Source: an uncultured Caulobacteraceae bacterium
GTDB lineage: Bacteria; Pseudomonadota; Alphaproteobacteria; Caulobacterales; Caulobacteraceae
NCBI GenBank assembly: GCA_937910255.1
Contig: CALEOQ010000580.1
Coordinates: forward strand, 1-21,072
Direction of reading: 5' to 3'
DNA: 21,072 nucleotides
Made by a program: the position numbers and the translations under genes. Of this stretch, positions 15,564 through 21,072 are shown piece after piece (the stretch's first letter is position 1; each line of letters starts with the position of its first letter). The notes under the pieces are model-generated. The model saw only the letters and a program-made list of their open reading frames with translations, made no database searches and was not told the DNA's origin.

Positions 15564-16261
15564 GACACGCCCTCAGCCTCAGCGTCACCCTGGCTGGCGT
15601 GCTTTGCGCCACAGCGCCGGCCGCCATGATCGTCCACGACCCCACAAACTACGCCCAGTTGGTGGCGCAGGCTCAGACCGCCCTCGAGCAGCTCAACAGC
15701 TTGCGCACGCAAGTCGATCAAGGCCGCCGGCTGATCGAGACCTTGGATGAGGCCTCGGGGATCGGCGATGTCGCTGAGGCGCTCGACAACGGCTCCTGGC
15801 GCTCAATCTGGTCCGATATCGCAGCCTACGGCGCTGAAGGAGACGGGCTCAGGAGCACAGGGGCCCTGGCCGACCGCGCCAAGACATTGCGAGATGAGCG
15901 CCGCATCTATGAGCCTGAGCTCGAAAACCCTTATGACCAGCGCCTGGAGGCTGCGGGCCTAAGCAACGCCCGTGACATGACGGTCGCCGAGGCTCTCGCC
16001 GAGGCCGCCTCCGACCGCGCCGAGGCGATCGGGCAGCTCGATCAAACCTTGGCGAACGCGGCCAGCGCCCGGGCGGTTTTGGATCTTCAGACCCAGGCCG
16101 CTCTTGAGCAGACCCGCCTAGCCAACGACCAATTGCGGCTTCAGGCGCTGACCTTGGCGCAGTCTGCTGAGGCTCAAGCCTTGCTGCAGGCTGAGCAAGA
16201 GCGCGCCGCCCTAGGGCGGCGTCAGCGGATGGCCGCCTACGCCGCGACGTTTAACCGATGA
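15560..16261 (+). CDS. virB5: VirB5/TrbJ-like T4SS pilus component
   Basis: This 233-residue protein has a signal peptide (MRHALSLSVTLAGVLCATAP, then AAM), so it is exported to the periplasm. The mature part starts with HDPTNYAQLVAQAQTALEQL, a common opening of VirB5/TrbJ proteins, and is largely coiled helix (residues ~30-70 and 145-220). VirB5 is a minor pilus tip subunit. AAAGGAGG lies 8-9 nt before the ATG, which overlaps the virB4 stop (ATGA). Confidence 0.8.
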   Translation: MRHALSLSVTLAGVLCATAPAAMIVHDPTNYAQLVAQAQTALEQLNSLRTQVDQGRRLIETLDEASGIGDVAEALDNGSWRSIWSDIAAYGAEGDGLRSTGALADRAKTLRDERRIYEPELENPYDQRLEAAGLSNARDMTVAEALAEAASDRAEAIGQLDQTLANAASARAVLDLQTQAALEQTRLANDQLRLQALTLAQSAEAQALLQAEQERAALGRRQRMAAYAATFNR

Positions 16262-17193
16262 GCGCAGCCCCATCAGCAGCGGGCGCCGCGCCCATGGATG
16301 AGTCCTTCGAGGTCTTTCAGCCGGCCTATCTCTTTGTAGATGAGCGGCTTGAGCTGTTTCTCGCTGAACGCATGGGCGCGATGACAGCCGAATTGGCACC
16401 CGCCGTCCGGGCGGCGCTGGTGCTCTATGTAACGCTGTACGGGATCGCCATCCTCAGAGGCGCTGTCGCCGAGCCGATACTGGACTTTGCGGTTCGTAGC
16501 GTGAAGCTTGCAATCGTCTCGCTGCTGTCCACCACGGTGGCCTACCAGACCTATGTCACAGACCCCCTCTTTCACGGGCTACCCGACGCCTTGGCGCACG
16601 CCGTGGGTGGCGGGCCTATTGGAGACATCGGCACGGCGTTTGACGCGTTCTACGCCCGAGCGGCTTACCTGGCCGAGAGCGTTGCCCAAGAGGCGAGCTG
16701 GCGTCAATTTGGGCCTTGGATCCTCTCGGCCGTCATCTATGTGGCTGCAGCTCTGACCGCAGCTCTGGGCTTTGGTATCGTCCTGCTCGCCAAGCTGGCG
16801 CTTGCCCTCCTCATCGCCCTTGGACCCATCTTCGTGGCCTGCGCCCTCTTTAGCGCCACCCGCCGGTTCTTCTTTGGCTGGCTCGCCCAGGCCGTGAACT
16901 ACCTCATTTTGTTCGCCCTGATCCTCGCCGTGCTCCAGTTGGTGCTCGCCCTTGTCGCCGGCCAGTGGTCAAAAATCGAAGGTGGAGACCCCGTCTCCGG
17001 AGGACTCGTCTTTGTGGCCCTCTGCCTTCTGGCCATGATCTTTTTCCTTCAGACACCAACCATCGCCGCTGGGATCGCCGGAGGCGCCAGCGCAGGTCTA
17101 GCTGACTTTGCAAACGCCGCAGCGATGAGCCGCCAGTCCTTGGCCCCCAGCCCCTCGGGCGGCGTCATGCGCCTGACGAGATCAAGACGATGA
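16258..17193 (+). CDS. virB6: VirB6/TrbL polytopic inner-membrane T4SS protein
   Basis: This 311-residue protein has several hydrophobic segments (about residues 50-70, 76-94, 158-190, 218-240 and 250-272), consistent with the polytopic VirB6. VirB6 forms part of the inner-membrane channel and helps DNA transfer. The N-terminal 40 residues are soluble and the C-terminus is short and basic. The ATG overlaps the virB5 stop (ATGA), and its own stop overlaps the lipoprotein start. Confidence 0.82.
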   Translation: MSAAPSAAGAAPMDESFEVFQPAYLFVDERLELFLAERMGAMTAELAPAVRAALVLYVTLYGIAILRGAVAEPILDFAVRSVKLAIVSLLSTTVAYQTYVTDPLFHGLPDALAHAVGGGPIGDIGTAFDAFYARAAYLAESVAQEASWRQFGPWILSAVIYVAAALTAALGFGIVLLAKLALALLIALGPIFVACALFSATRRFFFGWLAQAVNYLILFALILAVLQLVLALVAGQWSKIEGGDPVSGGLVFVALCLLAMIFFLQTPTIAAGIAGGASAGLADFANAAAMSRQSLAPSPSGGVMRLTRSRR

Positions 17194-17417
17194 GCCGCGC
17201 CTTTGGGCTCCCGGCACGCCAAGCGCTGAGTGTCGTCCTAGCGGCGATGGTCGGTGGCTGCGCCAGCTTCGCGTCTGAGCCTGTTGGCTGTGACGGGCGC
17301 CACCGCCGTCCCGTCAACATCCAGGGCGCAAGCCTCAGCGCTGGGCCCCCGGCCCAGGCGGCCCTGGCCGAGGCACCCGACGCCGCCTCAATAGCTGGCC
17401 AAGAGTGTGCTCGATGA
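17190..17417 (+). CDS. virB7: VirB7-like lipoprotein
   Basis: This 75-residue protein has a lipoprotein signal ending in MVGGC, with the lipidated cysteine at residue 24. The mature part carries GCDGRHRRPVN and two more cysteines (C34, C73). By position between virB6 and virB8 and by size, it is the VirB7 lipoprotein, which anchors VirB9 to the outer membrane. In Agrobacterium the two are linked by disulfide; the VirB9 here has a single cysteine near its C-terminus, so the same may apply. Coupled by ATGA overlap on both sides. Confidence 0.75.
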   Translation: MSRAFGLPARQALSVVLAAMVGGCASFASEPVGCDGRHRRPVNIQGASLSAGPPAQAALAEAPDAASIAGQECAR

Positions 17418-18094
17418 TCGGCGTCCCCTCTTCGGATATCGACACCTATTTCGCTGAGGCTGAGAGCTGGAACAGCGACAGGCTGCGCGCCGCCGAGCGC
17501 TCGCGGCGCTTGGCCTGGGCGGTGGCGGCAGCTTCAGGTCTCCTCGCGGCTGCGTCCATCACCGCCATAGCTGCGCTCTCGCCTCTGAAGACCGTGGAGC
17601 CCTTTGTGGTGCGGGTCGATCAAACCACAGGCGCAGTGGACATCATGACAGCGCTCAAGGCGGAGAAGCCGCTGACCTATGATGAAGCCGTCTCCAAGCA
17701 CTTCATCGCCCAGTATGTCCGCGCACGAGAAGGCTGGCTGGCGCCCGCCGCGGCTGAGGACTTCAGCCAGGTGGCGATCATGTCGACGCCGGCCGAACAA
17801 CAGCGCTGGGCCGCTCACGCCGATGGCAACAATCCCAACAGCCCCCAGAACCGCTATGGCGCGGCGGGCGAGACTGAGATCGAAATCAGGGCGATCAGCT
17901 TCGTGAACGCCAATGTCGCCAGCGTGCGCTTCCACCGCCTTGAACGGCTTGGTCAGACGGCCGTGCACTCCGACTGGGTGGCTACTGTGGCTTTCAACTA
18001 CACCCAGGCGCCGATGGCCGAAGCAGACCGCCTTCGCAATCCTCTGGGCTTTCAGGTCTCGAGCTATCGCGCTGACCCGGAGGTCGCTCCGTGA
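17414..18094 (+). CDS. virB8: VirB8 bitopic inner-membrane T4SS protein
   Basis: VirB8 is a bitopic inner-membrane protein that nucleates the channel. This 226-residue copy has a single membrane segment at about 33-55 (AWAVAAASGLLAAASITAIA), then PLKTVEPFVVRVDQTTGAVD, which is the typical start of the periplasmic NTF2-like domain, and RNPLGFQVSSYRADPEV at the end. The ATG at 17414 overlaps the virB7 stop (ATGA); a GTG at 17405 would add three residues. Confidence 0.87.
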   Translation: MIGVPSSDIDTYFAEAESWNSDRLRAAERSRRLAWAVAAASGLLAAASITAIAALSPLKTVEPFVVRVDQTTGAVDIMTALKAEKPLTYDEAVSKHFIAQYVRAREGWLAPAAAEDFSQVAIMSTPAEQQRWAAHADGNNPNSPQNRYGAAGETEIEIRAISFVNANVASVRFHRLERLGQTAVHSDWVATVAFNYTQAPMAEADRLRNPLGFQVSSYRADPEVAP

Positions 18095-18951
18095 AGTCTT
18101 GGCCACCCCCCTCCACCACGTCCCCGCTCATCCTGGCAAGGCTCATCCTGGCAGGGCTCCTCCTAGCGGCCTCCGAGGCGAGGGCGTCGCCAAGGGATTC
18201 TGATGATCCACGGATCGTTTCAGTCGAGGTGACGGACGCCCGCGTCCTGGAAGTCCGGGCAAGGCGCGGCTTTGCCAGCCAACTTGTGCTACCGCCCGGC
18301 GAAACGGTGGAGCACGCGGCCATCGGCGAATCCAGGGGTTGGGATCTCGAGGTTCACGAGAACGCCGTCTTCCTCAAAGCTCGGGAGGATGCCCATGACA
18401 CCAACCTATTCGTGCTGACAGGCCGGGGCGAGCAGCGGTGGCGCTATAGCTTTGAGCTGCGCCTGGTCGGATCTGAAGGCGCAGCGCCATATGAACTACG
18501 CCTTGTGCGTCCTGCCGCCCGCGTCGCTGAGGCCATGGCCGAGAAAGAGGCGGCCGCGCAGCAGAATGAACAGCGGCAGATCCAGGAGAGCCTGGCTGCG
18601 GCACCGTTCCAGGGCGCTCGGAACTACGCCTATACCGCACAGGGCGCCACAGCGCTCCAGCCCGCTGAAGCCTTCGACAATGGCCGCTTCACCGTGCTTC
18701 GTTTCCCCGGTCAGCAGCCTCTGCCCAGCCCCTACGAGGTCAGCGCCGACGGCGCCGAACGCCTCATCCCCTTTCATGTGCGAGGGGACTTTCTGATCAT
18801 CCATGCCGTGGTCGCTGAGTTACGCCTTCGGCAAGGTCACAGTCTTCTTTGCCTCTACAACGACGGATTCTCGTTTGGAGCGTCTGATAGCGCCTCAGGC
18901 TCGGTCTCAACCTCGGTTTTGCGTAAGCCAAGGACGGAGAGCCCACCATGA
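18091..18951 (+). CDS. virB9: VirB9 periplasmic/outer-membrane T4SS core component
   Basis: VirB9 is part of the outer-membrane core ring. This 286-residue copy has a signal peptide (to about A32, SEARA) and family segments TNLFVLTGRGEQRWRYSFEL, ARNYAYTAQGATALQPAEAF, FDNGRFTVLRFPGQQPLPSP-like, and GHSLLCLYNDGFSF. Its only cysteine is C254, close to the position of the VirB7-binding cysteine of Agrobacterium VirB9. The GTG start at 18091 overlaps the virB8 stop (GTGA). Confidence 0.87.
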   Translation: MKSWPPPSTTSPLILARLILAGLLLAASEARASPRDSDDPRIVSVEVTDARVLEVRARRGFASQLVLPPGETVEHAAIGESRGWDLEVHENAVFLKAREDAHDTNLFVLTGRGEQRWRYSFELRLVGSEGAAPYELRLVRPAARVAEAMAEKEAAAQQNEQRQIQESLAAAPFQGARNYAYTAQGATALQPAEAFDNGRFTVLRFPGQQPLPSPYEVSADGAERLIPFHVRGDFLIIHAVVAELRLRQGHSLLCLYNDGFSFGASDSASGSVSTSVLRKPRTESPP

Positions 18952-20045
18952 GCCACATACCCGATCCCCCTGAAACCGCTGAGCCGCCGGTCGACCGGAC
19001 GATTTCGCCCGTAGGCCAGCGTCGGGTGTTTCGGGCACCCCGCACGGCGGTCTTGAGCATTGTAGGCCTCGCCTGCGGCGGCGGCGTGATGCTAGCGGCA
19101 AGCCTTGGCGACAACCGGCCGTCGTCCCCCGCGGCCGAGCGAATGGGGCCTGCCAAGCAAGTCGTTCGCTATGAGCCGACAGAGGCCTCAGAGCGTTCGC
19201 CCCCTTTCGAGTCAGAGCCGGATCGATTGGCCTGGGATGAGCCCGGCGGCGAGGCCGCGACGGTGCCCAGCCAAGCCCAGGGTGAAATCGCCGGGCGAAA
19301 TGCTCCTGGTCCGGAAGCATCAACACCGTCACCTCTCGTGGTCTACCGCAGTCCTGGACCACTGCAAGCCACCACCGCGCAAAAGCAAGGCAGGCAAGAG
19401 TCCCGCCCTGGCGAAGTCGCCACGGCGCGGGTGAGCGACGGTTCCTCTCCCGTCGAAGAGCCAATTGGGCGTGCAGCGGCCACAGCCCTCGATGAGCACG
19501 ACCGCAGTTACATGCTACTGGCCGGCGCGGTTGTGCCGTGCATCCTCCAGACCGCCCTGGACTCCAGTCGTCCAGGCTACGCCTCATGCCTTCTTACTCG
19601 CGATGTTCTCTCTGAGAACGGGGCTGTGGTGCTGTTGGAGAAGGGCACGCGGGTATTCGGCGGTTACGAGGCCACCATGGCGCGCGGCGACCAGCGCCTT
19701 CTCATTCAGTGGGTGCGCGCGGTTACCCCCACCGGCGTAAAGGTGACCATCGACTCACCCGCCGCCGACGCCCTGGGGCGCGCCGGCCTCGCGGGCGAGC
19801 TCGACACCCGCTTTTGGGCACGCTTTGGCGGCGCTGTCCTCCTGTCGATGATCGATCAGGTGGCGGTGGCCTCGCAATCCTCCGACGGCCAGGTGTGGGT
19901 GTCCCCCTCGCAGGCGCCCGTTGTAGCCCTCGAAGACTCCATCGATCTGCCGCCGCGGCTTTGGGCGCCGCAAGGCTCGGAAGTCACGATCTTCGTGACC
20001 CAGGATCTGGATTTTTCCGATGTCTACCAGCTGACGCTGCGTTGA
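18948..20045 (+). CDS. virB10: VirB10 membrane-spanning T4SS core component
   Basis: VirB10 spans both membranes and senses ATPase energy. This 365-residue copy has a cytoplasmic N-terminus, one membrane segment at about 33-53 (TAVLSIVGLACGGGVMLAAS), a long low-complexity linker, and a conserved C-terminal domain with GYASCLLTRDVLSENGAVVL, LEKGTRVFGGYEATMARGDQ and WVRAVTPTGVKVTIDSPAAD, ending at FWARFGGAVLLSMIDQVAVA and beyond. The start overlaps the virB9 stop (ATGA). Confidence 0.88.
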   Translation: MSHIPDPPETAEPPVDRTISPVGQRRVFRAPRTAVLSIVGLACGGGVMLAASLGDNRPSSPAAERMGPAKQVVRYEPTEASERSPPFESEPDRLAWDEPGGEAATVPSQAQGEIAGRNAPGPEASTPSPLVVYRSPGPLQATTAQKQGRQESRPGEVATARVSDGSSPVEEPIGRAAATALDEHDRSYMLLAGAVVPCILQTALDSSRPGYASCLLTRDVLSENGAVVLLEKGTRVFGGYEATMARGDQRLLIQWVRAVTPTGVKVTIDSPAADALGRAGLAGELDTRFWARFGGAVLLSMIDQVAVASQSSDGQVWVSPSQAPVVALEDSIDLPPRLWAPQGSEVTIFVTQDLDFSDVYQLTLR

Positions 20046-20047
20046 TC

Positions 20048-20988
20048 ATGACGGTGCACGACCAGGTTCTTCACCGCTATTTTGAGCCGCTGGAGAAGTG
20101 GCTCAGCCGCCCTCAGGTCACCGATCTTGTGGTCAATCGGCCAGGCGAATTGGCCGTAGAGGAAGCTGGCCGCTGGCGTTGGCGATTAGAACCCCAGCTC
20201 TCAGCGCCCTGGCTCGCAACCTTAGCCCGGGTCGCGGCGGGGCTTTCGGCCCAGAGCGTCGACGAGGTCAATCCGATCTGCTCGACAGCGCTTCCCGGTG
20301 GCGTGCGGTGTCAGATCGTACTCCCGCCAGCAGCTGAAGCGGTTTCCCTCACCTTACGCAAACCTCAACGCCGCCGACTTAGCCTCAACGCGCTGGATCG
20401 GGGCGGGCTCTTTAAGGCGCTCAACGATGACCTAGGAGGCGCCCGCCACGTTGATGATCAACTCCGCGGCCTGCAGGACGCCGGCGCCTGGGGAGCTTTC
20501 TTCGAGCTCGCGGTGCGAACGCGGCGCAATATCCTGATCTCAGGCGCCACAGGATCGGGAAAGACCACCTTGGCAAAGGCGCTGATCGACCTCATCCCCG
20601 CCGATGAGCGCCTGATCACGATCGAGGACACAAGGGAGCTGTCGCCGCGTCAGCGCAACGTCGTGCACCTGCTCTACGCCAAGGACGGCCAGGGTCTTGC
20701 CCGGGTCGGTCCCAAGGCGCTCTTGGAGAGCGCCTTGAGGATGCGCCCCGACCGCATCCTGATGCAGGAACTACGTGATGAGGCCGCCTTCCTCTATCTG
20801 AGGACCGTCAACACTGGGCACCCTGGCTCGATCACCACAATCCATGCTGACAGCGCCGGCTTAGCGTTTGAACAACTGGCGTTGCTGGTGCGGGAGTCCG
20901 AGGCCGGACGACAGCTGGCCCACAGCGATGTGCTCCAGTTGCTCCGACGGCTGGTCGATATCGTCGTCCAGCTCAAGCGATCCAATGG
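20048..20988 (+). CDS. virB11: VirB11 ATPase, type IV secretion, truncated at the contig end
   Basis: This is the hexameric traffic ATPase of the T4SS. It has Walker A GATGSGKTT at residues 166-174, ITIEDTRELSPRQRNVVHLL (Asp/Glu box) after it, RMRPDRILMQELRDEAAF, and the His-box-like TGHPGSITTIHADSA near residue 256. The ATG at 20048 is 2 nt after the virB10 stop. The open frame runs on to a TAG at 21008-21010, but its last seven codons or so fall in adapter sequence, so the final family-typical residues after VDIVVQLKRS are missing and the stop is an artefact. An earlier frame start at 19709 lies inside virB10 and is not real. Confidence 0.88.
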
Positions 20989-21072
20989 AGACCAGAAGGA
21001 CGGCGTGTAGGGAAAGAGTGTAGCGCTCGGTGGTCGCCGTAGCATTAAAAAAAAAAACCAGTGTCCGACACC
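20989..21072. other. Sequencing adapter contamination (Illumina TruSeq) plus poly-A and tail
   Basis: GTGTAGGGAAAGAGTGTAG (21005-21023) and CTCGGTGGTCGCCGTA (21026-21041) match the reverse complement of the Illumina TruSeq universal adapter, in order and without gaps. From memory, 50 of 58 positions agree from 20989 to 21046, and 40 of 43 from 21004. Eleven As follow (21047-21057), as often seen when reads run past the adapter, then 15 nt I cannot place. The minus strand gives a peptide beginning MLRRPPSATLFPYTPSF, close to the well-known adapter peptide MIRRPPRSTLFPYTTLF. This part is not genomic. Confidence 0.93.

Noticed and set aside
19709..20047. N-terminal extension of virB11 (113 codons)
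   Set aside because: It lies within virB10 in another frame. Homology starts at MTVHDQVLHRYFEPL at 20048, 2 nt after the virB10 stop.
20794..21045. 83-codon minus-strand open frame
   Set aside because: Its start is translated adapter sequence and the rest is antisense to virB11.
1..21072. CRISPR arrays, insertion sequences or transposase genes
   Set aside because: I saw no regularly spaced direct repeats, no transposase-like protein and no terminal inverted repeats pairing across a gene. DUF1153 is distantly like transposase HTHs, but no element boundaries are present.

Overview
The window looks like a contig from a high-GC alphaproteobacterium of the Caulobacterales (Caulobacter/Phenylobacterium type). 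The pointers are a SciP-like DUF1153 protein, a perfect CtrA box (TTAA-N7-TTAAC), a SapC-family protein, a DUF3008 protein and a chromosomal VirB-type type IV secretion operon. Everything here was read from sequence; no database search was run.

Region 1 (1-6303) is mostly surface-polysaccharide and sugar-nucleotide metabolism. It holds a mannose-1-phosphate guanylyltransferase whose C-terminal sugar-isomerase (AGE) domain is interrupted by in-frame stops at the contig edge, a UDP-glucuronate 4-epimerase-like SDR, a small DUF3008 protein, a tRNA-Leu(UAA) split by a 224-nt group I intron, a WecG/TagA/CpsF glycosyltransferase, SapC, a SAM methyltransferase and a VanZ-like membrane protein.

Region 2 (6319-9412, minus strand) is a tightly overlapping three-gene operon: GT4 glycosyltransferase, class I methyltransferase and an alpha/alpha-toroid protein. 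It probably makes or decorates a glycan or glycolipid.

Region 3 (9413-11375) is a 456-nt non-coding stretch with a full CtrA box, followed by three translationally coupled genes: a winged-helix/HTH protein, an unrecognised helical protein, and a SciP-like protein. In Caulobacter, SciP antagonises CtrA, so this is a candidate cell-cycle feedback module.

Region 4 (11400-20988) holds a short CinA-type protein on the minus strand. Divergent from it is a virB2-B3-B4-B5-B6-B7-B8-B9-B10-B11 operon in canonical order, with most genes overlapping by 4 or 8 nt. No virB1, virD4, relaxase or effector gene is visible. The last gene, virB11, is cut off.

The right end (about 20989-21072) is not genomic. 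It matches the Illumina TruSeq universal adapter (reverse complement), followed by an 11-A run and an unexplained 15-nt tail.
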